A DNA stretch of 64,000 nucleotides from Pomphorhynchus laevis (Eukaryota; Acanthocephala; Palaeacanthocephala; Echinorhynchida; Pomphorhynchidae). The notes under the pieces were generated by a model. The model had not been told where the DNA came from, searched no databases, and worked only from the letters and a program-made list of their open reading frames with translations. The DNA lies in NCBI GenBank assembly GCA_012934845.2, contig WNNJ02000829.1, forward strand, positions 117,141 through 181,140, given 5' to 3'. A program made the position numbers and the translations under genes. Below, one piece after another: positions 24,240-35,285 of this stretch (the first letter of the stretch is position 1; every line of letters begins with the position of its first letter).

Positions 24240-26410
24240 ATATTCTTCTATATCGCAGAGAGATCTGGCCCAACTAGCAAACACCAACACGACGTTTCCA
24301 ATTGAACCAATCAAGGTCTGCCACACATCTACAAGCCCAATCACAGCGCACGATGGTCGATAGTCTCGACTTGAGTAGCTCCAGAAATCTTAGTCTTTGC
24401 GCCGGGGGACGTCCTCTTGAGAAGTAAACTAATCCCAAGATTACCCAGGTACCCCAGAGGCGTTCCTGAGCGCTCCCGCTTAATGACAGATGTTGAGCCC
24501 GTTTCAGGGCACACCTCGCTTTCTTTAGGACACTCTTAAATCTATTCAAGTCATATCCGGCTGTACATTTAACTGTAATGGTAAACCCCATGGGTTGATT
24601 GCTAAAAATGAAGTAAAAAGAAGGGATTGCTAGTCTCTTTAGCTTTTTCTTGGTAGCAGGGGCGCCATAAAAGACAGGCACATGCGATTTAGAGGAATTT
24701 AGAAGAAGATTAAATGGGTATAAGTTATCTTTTAATCTTGAAAAGAATTGGCTGATTTTAGACTACATCTTTGCACATGCATCCAGAAAACAAGGATGTG
24801 GTATCATCAGCGGATACCACTAGATATTGATCACTTTGAAATGGTTTAAACTGAACAATGTAGGCAGCAAGAAATAAGATTAAAGAAAGTGACGATCATT
24901 CAGCCACACCATTCAGGCACATTACGATGGATAACTATGATATACTTCACCTATTGCAAAATAAACCGAACGACTTTTTACAAACTCATGAAAACCTGGT
25001 GGGATTAAATTTTGCATACTTAATTGATCGCGTATTTTACGCACAAGCGCATTTTAGTAATTGGATATGAGAGAGTTTTGAATCGAAATTAGCCGCAGAT
25101 CTTTAGAACATGTAACCGGTGCTTTCTTTGGTAAAAATAGTCGACGACTAATGTTAATGCCAGCAATATTAGATGGTGAGGTTTAAAGCATAGTGATGGT
25201 GACCTCCTTTCTCTGACTGGCCGGAAATAACTGACAGCGCGAGTGGAGAATGGCGTTTGGAGGTTCCAGGACGCGGACCCTGGAATTGTGGATATCCTTA
25301 ACCGAGATATCCCTAGTCCTGAAACTGCCCCAGGTTGGGATTGGCTGAGGAGAAAGAGTGGCTCCATAATTGTGATGGGATAGTAACTCTTCCAAAACTT
25401 TATCAATACCTATGTTACTAATCTATCCCGATGTTCTCTCCTTCCAACTGACAAACTTCTTTTTTTGAAAATCTTCCAAAAAGAAAACTGATATGGATTA
25501 AGGTGAGCAATGTTAGCCTTATCCTTGATCAGTTGGTGTCTATACCTATAGACATTGAGTTTTGTCGGAGTGGGATTAAAAATACGACATTTATAGGTAG
25601 TCGAAAGTATCCCGGTAGCTTGTGAAGAGAGGTAAGAATTGAATCGGATCAAACTCGCATTTCCTACAATAGGGAACAATCCAATATCCGCTTGAAATAG
25701 CGCCACTCAGATTGGATCAAAGTGGAACCTATTTTTCATCAGGGTATCTTTCAACCGCCAACGAAGTAGGTCTGCGAGGGGGTCAGTTGTTGGAGTGATT
25801 TTTTAATACAGAAATGTTTAAGCAGCCATTTCTCGTGTAGCAGTAGGATGTGGAGGAGATAATTATTGGTTGCGCAATGAAAAGTATGGAATTCTGCTTT
25901 GTGTATAAGATAATCGTTCCTAGCTCTGCGTAGTGCTGATTTAATCCAACGACCAGTTCTATCGTTATAGTCACTAAAAATCATGTCATAGACGCTGCCT
26001 AAAATATCATCAAGGATGTCACGGTTCTTGTAAATCTCCGCTGATCGAATATTGATATTGGCTATGCATATGCGTTTACCGCCCTAATAAAGTGTTATAG
26101 CTAAACATGAAAGGGCTGGACCAGAGTAGTTAAGTAGGAGGGATGCTCTTAAAGTGTTCTTGACTAAGGTTACAAGACCTCAAGGTTACAATGGGGTTAA
26201 ATACGGAGTATAGTGGGCGGATATATGCATTGGTAAAAATTTAGTAATGTTATGGAGGTACCGAACCATTTAGTTTCCTGAAGGACTATTACATCAGCAT
26301 CGCGACCAGGTAAAAGACGAATAGCAAAAGCACCTTTCGAATTCCACTGAAGAATGTTCAGTGAAAAAATGATCTCGACTACTTCCCATTGCGTTTGTTT
26401 AGGGTGAGAG
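24240..26410 (-). pseudogene. Decayed LINE, endonuclease plus reverse transcriptase (copy B)
   Basis: Reads antisense to the host gene. From 26390 downwards the frames give LNILQWNSKGAF and DADVIVLQET, the start of an APE-type endonuclease. SDYNDRTGRW (about 25970-25930) follows as the NAR region. Near 24880-24790 comes SSLSLILFLAAYIVQF...VSADDTTSLFSG, the motif B-like segment and catalytic xADD box of an RT. After it comes VPVFYGAPATKKKLKRLAIP (24675 down), the post-palm segment, then a basic C-terminal part ending about 24274. Stops and frameshifts are frequent. Nearly the whole element seems present but dead. Copies A (13.5 kb) and C (32.3 kb) are relatives. Confidence 0.65.
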
Positions 26411-27100
26411 AGCGTCCTTAAGCCTTAAACAGACTGAAAACAAAGAAAAGTCTAAAAACTTCGCCGTTTAGCTTTTGTCACTCTAAATGCTGCGCGATTA
26501 ATATATGGCTTAACGTCAAAATTCTTTTACATAATTAAATATTAGTTATAGTATTTTCTGCTACACCGTAATTTGATTTTTAAAAACTAAAATTAAGATA
26601 AAAACTTGTTAAGAAATTTATGTGTATCTTATACAAAAGCTAGTATTTTTAAATTCTGAAATTTTCATCTTGAATCCTGTTTAAACCGTATAAAACACTT
26701 TAAAATATCAATTTTGATTTTTTTAATTGAATAACGCAACAATCGTTTGTCTTGTTCAATTTTAAATTACTTTTAGAAACTTTTATTTTTTGGTCAAAAT
26801 ATCAATTCATGATGGTACATGATACAAACTGATGATCAAGCAAAACATGTATCATTACAAATGTACATTTTATTCTAGATTATTTTTTAAATGATCGGGA
26901 TAGCAAGTTGCTAGCTATCGTTGACACAATGAGTGTCGACTATTCGCTAAAGTTAAATTTAACACATTAATTTAAGTTTTACAGCAAATATACAAAAATA
27001 AACGAGCCCTTTTCAACTATTATATTACAAATTGTATTCACTTTTGCTCTTTTTATTTTACGTCGTAAATCCAAAATTTTAAGAGCATTTTTACGTTTAG
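26411..27100 (+). other. Intron 3' end, AT-rich
   Basis: No repeat or coding content recognised. It ends in the TTTTACGTTTAG splice acceptor. The frame upstream of 27101 stays open for a few codons but has no similarity to the enzyme, supporting the acceptor choice. Confidence 0.45.
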
Positions 27101-27947
27101 ATATTTATTGCTATTTCCATGCCGGCTTGCGATTTTTATTAATGGTCTCCTATACAGCAGCCTGTATGCCATTATAATGAAATTGTATTTTAACTCCGAA
27201 ACAAAATTCAAACATAAACTAAAATGTTGGATGGGAATGCTTATGTTTAGAATGACTAGCGAAGTGCTATCAGCAGTGATCACAATTCATAACCCTGAAA
27301 ACAAAGCCAAACCGGGCAGTATATGCGTAGCTAATCACACAAGTCCAATTGATGTTGTTATTCTATCTACAGAAGACAGTTACGCTCTTACCGGTCAACG
27401 ACAGACAGGATTTTTTGGTTTTATTGAAGATGTGCTTAGTAGTACGGGCGACACAATCTGGTTCGATCGATCTAAATCAGATGACCGTATTAATGTTTTG
27501 AAATCTATTCATGAGTATGTCTCGAGCAAAAGCGATAAACTGCCGGTACTTTTGTTTCCAGAAGGGACGTGTATAAACAATACGAGTGTGATGATGTTTA
27601 GAAAAGGATCCTTCGAAATTGACGTACCAGTATACCCAGTTGCAATCAAATACGATCAGCGATTAGGAGATCCTTTCTGGAACAGCCATCGACAAGGATT
27701 TTTCCATTATTTTCTAATGATGATGACAAGTTGGGCAATCGTTGTCGATGTTTATTATCTACCGAAAATGGAACGCATGCCTGCCGAATCTGCTATCGAT
27801 TTTGCTAAACGGGTTAAATCCGCCATAGCTAATGTCGGTGGATTCGTGAATATGGAATGGGATGGAATGCTTAAGCGGTCTTATCCTAAAGTTGAACTAA
27901 AGGAAAGAGAACAGCTGAAATTATCACAACGTTTAAAAACTGAATGA
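27101..27947 (+). CDS. Glycerol-3-phosphate acyltransferase 3/4-like, exon 2
   Basis: Completes a 480-residue protein (human GPAT4 is 456). All four acyltransferase blocks are present in whole-protein numbering. Block I is ANHTSPIDV, with the catalytic HX4D at His278 and Asp283. Block II is IWFDRS (Arg322). Block III is LFPEGTCIN (Glu353, Gly354), which binds the phosphate of the substrate. Block IV is VYPVAIKY (about 375-382). The WNS and MMTSWAIV segments after block IV and the C-terminal MEWDGMLKR are also typical of GPAT3/4. It is intact and probably functional. The stop TGA is at 27945-27947. Which of GPAT3 or GPAT4 it represents cannot be decided, since invertebrates usually have one ancestor-like gene. 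Confidence 0.93.
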
Positions 27948-29340
27948 CCATTGTATATTTTTCATTGTTTTTGCTTTCTCTCCTCTATCTATTGTTATTG
28001 TCGTCCACGATTTTTTGCATCTTAAATGCACTTGCATTTGTGACATGCGTGTAATTATTTTTCGATTAAATTCATTTTAAAATATTAATGATGTTCATTA
28101 AAATGATATTCTAATCTAGTTTGTGTTATATTTGCAAAATGGTTTCTATTAAATGTTATTTTCGATTTACATATGTATTTATAGCAACCACGTAAATAGA
28201 GTATTTTTACAAAATGAAAAAATATATTTTGACGAAATTTGATAATCAGAGAACGATACAGTAACACGATTTATTTTTTATTACTTAATTATTATAAATT
28301 CTGTTGAACCATTACTAAGAGATTTAATTAACTCAATGAAAAATTGAATCAATAAACGCTTTTTTTAAAAATAGTAAGAATTTTTAAAATAAAATAAACT
28401 TTATATCCTTAAATATGGTAGGCAGTAATCCTTCCTGCAGGTAATTCAACCGGAATTCAATTTTCCGCTTTTATTATTTCTGCTTTTATTTTACAGACTA
28501 CAAAAAATATTCAAATGATTTAAATTAAAATATTTTTATGATAAAATTTTTTTAATATTTTTGTTATCAAAAAATAAAATATTTTGAGTTAATTTTGGCA
28601 CCGTTGCCATGACGCGTTGAGTAAATGGTTGTCGAAACATGATAAAATCATTTTCTCCTGATGACCTCTATTTTTTATTCTAAAACAATTTACTTTTGAT
28701 TAACTCATCAAATTGAATAAAAATTGTGTTATATTTTTATAAAAATTTGGATTATAGAAAATCTTAAGATTGAGATATTTACTTATATATAATTTAAATT
28801 TACTCATTTGACTTATTTATTCTTTATCACAAATTCGATTTGGTTATTGAAATCCTGATGTAAAGCTCTGCCTCTGTAAAAATATGATGAGTCATTATTG
28901 CAATGCAATTATTTCATTTTTACAAATTAACATCTTAAATGAATACTGAAAAGTCAGATTTTGGTACGGACTCTATATTTAAAAATATATATTCGAGAAC
29001 GACAATAATTTTAAAATAGTTTAACAAATAATAAAAAATTCTTAAAAATAATTAATTTTTAAAATTATTTTTAAAAATATGGTTTGCTTTTATTAAACAT
29101 AAATGTTACTATCGCCATTAAACCGTCATATAGACAGTATAATAAAATTGAATATTTAAATTGTCGGGAATTCTTAATTGTAATATTTAAATTGTTAATG
29201 CAAACTTGCTATTAGTAAATCATTTATATTGATTAAGCAAGGTGAACGATTTAGGTAATATTTAATGTAGGTAATATTTAATGTAATATTTAAATTGGTA
29301 AGATCAATTTGCTGTTAGTTTGCTAAATTTGCTAAAACTT
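27948..29340. other. 3' flank of GPAT gene and AT-rich repeats
   Basis: A possible polyadenylation signal is AATAAACG near 28350. A diverged family A repeat lies at about 28595-28685 (GTTGCCATGACGCGTTGAG, GTCGAAAC, TCCTGATGACCTC). Nothing else is recognised. Confidence 0.4.
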
Positions 29341-30990
29341 CGCTCAACATCTACGCTGCCCAAGGATATAAAAAACAGATTTGCAGTATGTTTACTGCAG
29401 CGTGTGATAAATTCAAAAATCCGCCAGACTGGAACATTGACTTCCAAAATTTAAGGACGCTGAGATTTTCCCTTACGAAGTTTCTGATTTTAACATATAT
29501 CGACCACTCGCTGACACAAGTTTCGCCATTTAAGTTAAGTTGATATGTAATGCTATCATTCATAAATGTTATCGTATTAAATTTACTGATTTTATTTTGC
29601 TTTGGAATATATTTACGTAGTAGCATATTGCACCTAATAATATGCATGTTTCGTTAAAAATAAAAGTTTTTGGTTATTTATAAATGCATAAAAAATTATA
29701 CTAGTGGAACACTGACTTAAGTGAAGTGTTCGTTGAATTCCCAAAATTCGACCAAACGACTTTTCTCAGATCAAAGCAGTGTACAACTGTAGGAGATATA
29801 ATAATTTGTCGAGCATTTCATTTTGTTTTGTTCCTCCTGCTATTCGATAAAAATCGCATATCCAATATTTATATCAAATGATAATGATCAGCTTTAAATT
29901 ACGTGTTTCATAGGGTAACGATGCGTTGAGGTGGAAGCGCTACAAAACTTGTACCTTTGTCTTTTAAATATTCTAAAAAAGAATTATTGAAGCCTATTAA
30001 ACAAATATTGGCTTCACTAGAGAACCAAGCTTGTCTACCTTCAATATATTTGTTCTTATTGCATTACCAATCAATTCAATGGTGTACCACTCAAACAACA
30101 TGTGTAACTCTATTCCAGATGAACAAACTATCTTTTCAGACTTTTCGTCAATAGGACGCGCCGTCTGCTACAAAGCCCATGATTTTTTCTAGTTTGAGTT
30201 GATATTCGCTACAAGAACGAATAACTGTTTGCGATACGGTTAAATGATTTACTGCATTTAAGTATGTAGTCTTCACTAATTACGGACTTTCTATATATTC
30301 TCTGCTATGCTCGATTTGGAAAATATTTTATATATTTTGAAACAGTTAACTGCTCAATTCAGTAAATCCGTCATTTCGTCCACAATAACGACACTTATTA
30401 ACGTCAAATATCGTGTGGAGCTTTCGCTTTTGTTTTTTCATGAAAACCGCAAGATGATGTTTCCTCGGTTAATCACTTTTTTGAATTAATCCAGCAACCA
30501 TAACGTGCGTGTCAATAAAGTAGCGAATGACAATGGTTCACTTATTTAGTAGTAATATTAGCTATTCTTAGTGCTTTCAAATAATCTTCTTAAACACTGA
30601 AGCGCTGCTGATTTTTTGCCGTTTGTCTGTTAAACAGGTATGTTATCATTCCTTTTCCTGGAAAAATCCTTATCGGTTTTTCGTGTCTGATGTTGGGCAC
30701 TATTCATGGGGTCAACGATAACTGCTTTGTTGCATAATGAATAAAACAATATGTCGTTCCAACAGTAGAATTCTGCTCCAAATTCTTGTACAAGTCTGTC
30801 CTAGGTTTCATTTTTCCGAGAGCTCATCTAAACATAACACAGTGAACTAGATAGTCTATGCATGTAAGACAGCATGGTTTATTTCGTTATTAGTGGGTAC
30901 AATTTCGAAATGAATCATTTTCGTGCATATAAAATATCTACTCATTATCATAAGGTTTGAAGCCTGGCTCCTTTAAACCTCAAGGTCCTA
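29340..30990 (-). pseudogene. Possible decayed hAT-like transposase
   Basis: Composition is more gene-like than the surroundings. On the minus strand short frames give VIVDEMTDLLN (about 30360) and KKIMGFVADGASY (about 30170). They recall the DE(S/M)TD and DGA blocks of hAT/ZBED transposases, and VTHVV follows where those proteins have a histidine-rich HxxN region. Frames change every 20-40 residues. The assignment is tentative; the stretch could be another decayed mobile-element gene. Confidence 0.25.
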
Positions 30991-31329
30991 GTTAAAATGT
31001 TAGGTATTTCTGAATTCTTCAGGCAAACCCTCTCGAATAATAAAAGTATAAACGAAAGCTGATGAACGGTAAGTTTATTATTTGGCATCGTAAGTATTTA
31101 TTTGTGACGAAGTTCATATGATTTAAAGTGTTGCTTTTAATTGAACATAAAGCATATATATGACATGTATCTTTTAGGTATTTTTATTTAATTAAAAATT
31201 TTAGTTATCAAACGGCATATTTCTAAATGGCAAAACTTAAAATAGTTCGATACATCATTGTAACATCTATTACTTTGTAAATTTAGACTCATAAATTTTA
31301 ATTTTTCATAAATTTTATTTAGTCATATT

Positions 31330-31550
31330 TCCAAATGGCGAAACCATTTGGTTTCGCCATTCCGGGGTTTCACGTGCTACTTCATACCTCCTACAAAACG
31401 TTAGCATCGCCATCCAATGTAGAAATGCTGTCAGCATTCTGGCGACGGCTCCAAAGGGCAAGAACATGGTAGGCTGGTGGTAGCAGCCAGTCTTTGCTAA
31501 AAGAATGACATTTCTCTACAAAGAAGACAAACGTTCTCCTGTATTTTTCT
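31330..31550. other. Short palindrome in a non-AT-rich patch
   Basis: AAATGGCGAAACCATTTGG and the following TTTCGCCATTCC form a small hairpin. The next 180 bases are noticeably less AT-rich and contain no frame or motif that I recognise. Confidence 0.3.
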
Positions 31551-31639
31551 TTTTTTTGATTTCTAAGTCATTATATAACGAAAAAATTTATTAATATTAT
31601 GATAGTTATTGTCGACTATCTTATTAATCACACATCATT

Positions 31640-31690
31640 GTAACATTATTATAATATGATATATAATATTATATATAATATTATATATAA
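31640..31690. repeat. ATATAATATT short tandem repeat
   Basis: ATTATATATAATATT is repeated about four times. Confidence 0.7.
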
Positions 31691-32173
31691 TATTATTACT
31701 TTGAAAATTTAGACTCATAAATTGAAAAAGTTTAGACTGAAAAAGGTAAACGTTTTACTGTGTTGATTTTATAATGTTTTGCTTAGAAAGATGAACTTTA
31801 GAAGTTCATCTTATATTGTTTTTAGCATCTCTCATCGGCTTGTACGTGGAGAAAAATGTTTCAGACAGCCTATAAATCAAACTGATTCGAATTCAAAAAT
31901 AAATCACCACACTAATTTCGTCCACTAATTAGTTTAGTATTCGTCGACTAACAAGTTTACATTTAATGAAATTTTTATTAAAAATAATATGAAAAAATGT
32001 TATTTTAAACGCTATATTTTCTAAAAGTATTGTATTACATAATCCGTAAACGGAAAAAAGCGATCATACAAAGAATAAAGTCCCTCGGAGAGATTTTTGA
32101 TCACGGGATTAGGTCCATCAAACAAACACAAACGTGTTACCTTATGATTCGGCCATTCAAGTGTATGGCCGAA

Positions 32174-32272
32174 TAAACACCTCGACATTAGGTGTTTAAG
32201 AAATTTTAAACACCTCGACATTAGGTGTTTAAGAAATTTTAAACACCTCGACATTAGGTGTTTAAGAATTCT
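32174..32272. repeat. 33-bp tandem repeat, three units
   Basis: Three consecutive units of ACACCTCGACATTAGGTGTT followed by TAAGAAATTTTAA. Each unit contains its own palindrome (ACACCT...AGGTGT). Translated on minus it gives an 11-residue repeat (MSRCLKFLKHL), with no sign of being a real protein. Confidence 0.85.
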
Positions 32273-32665
32273 CAGTCATTGTTCAGGTTGAGTCCTCTAG
32301 AAAAAATACAAGTCTCAAAATAGCCCAGGTGTATCAAAGTCGCACTCGAACTTTCTCTATTAATGCCAGACGCTGGTCCCGTTTCAAAGCCCATCTTGCT
32401 CAGCTCAAGACACTTTTGAATCTATTCAAGTTAAATCCAGAATCCCAGTTCACCAAAATGGTTAAATCCGTATATTTTACATGATGTTTAAAAACCAAGT
32501 GGATTAGTAATACCGGAGGATTATGCTGAGATTGCCAGTATCTTTAACTTTTCCTTTTTTTGCAGGAGTGTTATAAAAAATGGTCACTTGAGTTTAAAAG
32601 GATTAATAAGGAGATTGGATGGGGTTAACTAAACATTTAATCTTGCAAAGAAATGGATGATTTTA
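32270..32665 (-). pseudogene. LINE 3' fragment (copy C)
   Basis: Minus-strand frames give NLNRFKSVLS, ARWALKRDQRLALIEK and YTWAILRLVFFLE. They align with DLNRFKSVLKKARCALKRAQ and GTWVILGLVYFS of copy B at 24.27-24.68 kb. It is a truncated 3' fragment of the same LINE family with stops. Confidence 0.6.
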
Positions 32666-32669
32666 GAGA

Positions 32670-33706
32670 CAAAAGCAAAAAAAATTGTATTTTATAGACA
32701 AAATACAATATTTTAAAAATAAATGGTATTTTTTTCTTAAAAAATATTTTAGAGACAACATCCTTACACCCGTGTAAGGATGTATATATAAAATTGTCAG
32801 CAACTCAAACGCTTGTGTATTATATTCGAAAATAATTAATTGGCTAATTATCAAGAGTTTTATATTCGTGAGGTATAATGTTGCATTTGATAAAGCACTG
32901 TACGTTCTATCAATTTACTAGATTATTATGGAATAATAAATGGTCCAAACCTTGTCCAATTTTTATAGGTAAATGAACGAAAATAAGAATTTTATTGTTA
33001 AAGGTTTGCAACTTTAACAAATAACATTGAATAATAATTTCATTTATTATATTTGATTAGGTTTATTAATAGGCATCAATCGCATATTGGACCACGGAAT
33101 CCCTGTGGTATCATCGGACCAACTTGATAGGAATCACTAACTGAATGTCCTTTAATTTCGTTGGGCTTCATACCTATAAATGTAGAAATTACTAATTATA
33201 TGTTTAGAATTATTATTTTACCAGATTCTTTCATACATGCCTCTTTCATGCAGCCTAAAAGTAAACAACGGTTAATCTTAATCCAGTACAATACAAGTAT
33301 TAATTGTGATCGTGCCCCTCCGCGATTAATATCTAGTTCATCATATCTAGTCTCTTGAGACTAAATAGCGCTCGTATAAGTCTTTGGGAAGTACTCTTAG
33401 TAGATAGTTAATTATTTCAGTTAATAATGAAATTATTATTTATAAATCATCAAATAAAATGTAATTTTATATTAATCAATTCATTTAGTAATTTTCATTG
33501 GCATTTGCATTGCATATACTCTATCTGTTTAATTAATGCAATGCTTATATTTTCTGCAATTCTCAATATCGTAGCTATCGTAGCTATATATATTGATTGA
33601 AAGGTTTATAATCCATCCCTGCTGATCGAAGTGATACTGCTCGATCGTTCATATATTTTAAATACAAAAGGTATAAGCTGGAAAAGCAGAAGAACTACCC
33701 TTAATC
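32670..33706. other. No gene seen
   Basis: AT-rich. The short open frame at 33161-33358 has no recognisable features. Just before the hammerhead array (33682-33706) the phrase GAACTACCCTTAATC is the near reverse complement of GATTGAGGGTAGTTC, the end of the 453-bp unit, so the left edge of the array carries an inverted terminal piece. Confidence 0.4.
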
Positions 33707-33769
33707 TTTTTCGAGCTTTAGACATTGTTAAAGCGTGTGTTAAGGTGCCTATTGATGATTAATAAAGTC

Positions 33770-33811
33770 ACGGTACCGATGAGCTCCGTTAGAGCGAAAC
33801 GCGTATACCGT
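33770..33811 (+). ncRNA. Hammerhead ribozyme, type I, copy 1 (core mutated)
   Basis: Stem I is ACGGTA (33770-33775) with TACCGT (33806-33811). The first core box is CCGATGA (normally CTGATGA). Stem II is GCTC with GAGC around CGTTA. The second core box is GAAAC (33796-33800). Stem III is the minimal self-complementary ACGCGT and the predicted cleavage site follows GTA (33805). The T-to-C change at the second base of the first core box is at an invariant position and should impair cleavage. Confidence 0.75.
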
Positions 33812-34222
33812 TGTGAAGTTTGTCGTCACACATAGGATGACTGGGCATACGTAGCGACTTGAATATTGCGAGAATAATTCGGTTTTATTTCTTGGGCTGA
33901 TGAGTATAGAATGCTGCCTGGTGTTTATGCCTCCTCATGTGGAAAACAGTGATTTATTTACGAGTACATTATTGTGTCCCAGGGCAGGTGTAACAGCAAA
34001 TTATATTTTATATATTGTACACTTTAAAGTGTCCCTGTAAAACAACATTTCTATTGAAAGGAATTTAGTGCATGATGCATGGTTAAACCGCAATACGCAC
34101 TGCCATACACAGAGCTTATGCTAAATTTCCTCTGATGATTCAGATTGAGGGTAGTTCTGTTTTTCGAGCATTAGACATTGTTTAAGCATGTGTTAAGGTG
34201 CCTATGGATGATTATTTAAGTC

Positions 34223-34264
34223 ACGGTACTGATGAGCTCCGTTAGAGCGAAACGCGTATACCGT
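34223..34264 (+). ncRNA. Hammerhead ribozyme, type I, copy 2 (intact core)
   Basis: Stem I is ACGGTA (34223-34228) with TACCGT (34259-34264). The core box CTGATGA (34229-34235) is intact. Stem II is GCTC-CGTTA-GAGC, followed by GAAAC (34249-34253). Stem III is reduced to two pairs (AC with GT), and ACGCGT is palindromic. Cleavage is predicted after GTA at 34258. Such short stem III forms are known from animal PLE and retrozyme hammerheads and are thought to act best as dimers in tandem transcripts. All invariant core bases are present. Confidence 0.85.
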
Positions 34265-34664
34265 TGTTGAAGTTTGTCGTCACACATAGGATGACTGGGC
34301 AAACGTAGCGACTTTGAATATAATTCGGTTCTGTTTCTTGATCTGATGAGGATATATAGAATGCTGCCTGGTGCTTATGCCTCTTAATAAGGAAAACAGT
34401 GATTTATTTACGAGTACATTATTGTGTCCCAGGGCAGGTGTAACAACAAATTATATTTTATATATTTGTACACTTTAAAGTGTCCCTGTAAGCCAGCATT
34501 TCTATTAAAAGGAATTTAGTGCCTGATGCATGGTTAAACTGTAATACGACTACCATGCAAAGAGCTTATGCTAAATTCCCTCTGATGATTCAGATTGAAG
34601 GTAGTTCTGTTTTTCGAGCTTTAGACATTGTTTAAACGTGTGTTAAGGTGTTTATGGATGATTA

Positions 34665-35230
34665 AATATATATACCACAGTTGTATAATTTTATGTGATG
34701 ATTCGTTAAAATAAATTTGAATGAAGGGCAACGACTCTCAATTTACCGATTGCTTTTCTTACACATTTTCAGTCCTAAAATGAATTTACGCATAATATAT
34801 AGAGTTTTATTTCAAAGCTTTATTTTATCGGCGATATATCTTGGATTGGTTTTATAGATAAGATTTGAATGGACTGGTTAAGAATTTTTTATAACAGATT
34901 TTTTAAATTCCACAAAAACGTTTTCCTCTGAAAATTTTACATCCCGGTAAAATATGGGTTATTTAAGGACGTGCTGATGATTTTACAGAAAATACAATTT
35001 ACAAATTTACAAATTAAAAGCCGAAAAATTAAATCAAGAAATTTGTTAATACAAAACGCTAGATTTTACCGTATTTTATCCAATTTTGTGGAATTTTATA
35101 TTCTAAATAAATAATTTTGAAATATTAAATTGAAAAAGTTTGCATAAAACCTGTAAAATATTGATTCTGTTCCTTCTTAAGTTTATTTTCTAAACAGTAA
35201 CATAAATACAATTTTAGTTTTTAAGGTCAG
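34665..35230. other. No gene seen
   Basis: AT-rich, 3' flank of the minus-strand secreted-protein gene. Nothing recognised. Confidence 0.4.
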
Positions 35231-35232
35231 AT

Positions 35233-35285
35233 TTATTTACCGTAAATGTCAGGTGGTAGTGCAAATGGGCACGTTAATGGAATGC
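35233..35285 (-). CDS. Secreted Gln-rich protein, proposed last exon
   Basis: The acceptor TAATTATAG lies at 35286 and above, followed by 2 + 51 bases coding IPLTCPFALPPDIYGK and TAA (35233-35235). The exon is in phase with the preceding donor (phase 1). It is supported only by splice-site quality and phase, so it is the least certain exon of this gene. Confidence 0.4.

Larger units (their letters stand above)
20382..27100 (+). other. Intron of the GPAT3/4-like gene, 6719 bp
   Basis: The donor is GTAATT and the acceptor is ACGTTTAG|A. It interrupts an arginine codon (AG|A, phase 2). Joining the exons gives a frame that continues the GPAT3/4 membrane segment (FLVR|YLLLFPCRLAIF) without a break. 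The intron holds two MITE families, a 507-bp tandem duplication and a LINE in antisense, while short introns elsewhere in the window are 44-52 bp. Confidence 0.85.
33707..34661 (+). mobile_element. Retrozyme-like tandem element, 453-bp unit
   Basis: Two full direct repeats start at 33707 and 34160, with a third copy from 34610 broken off after about 50 bp. Spacing is 453 then 450 bp. Units differ by scattered substitutions and small indels. Each full unit contains one hammerhead ribozyme core at the same place, and no protein is encoded. Non-coding tandem units of a few hundred bp with a type-I hammerhead per unit are the hallmark of animal retrozymes, whose transcripts self-cleave into monomers and circularise. 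Here cleavage at both sites would release an RNA of about 453 nt, if copy 1 is still active. The identification is by structure, not by a database match. Confidence 0.75.

Noticed and set aside
25089-25406. Possible independent protein on minus strand
   Set aside because: Lies between the endonuclease and RT blocks of the decayed LINE and shows no separate domain.
27053-27283. Minus-strand frame opposite GPAT exon 2
   Set aside because: Shadow of the strongly conserved acyltransferase frame.
33893-33902. Second CTGATGAG inside the 453-bp unit
   Set aside because: No GAAAC partner and no stem. The real ribozyme is about 120 bp upstream.
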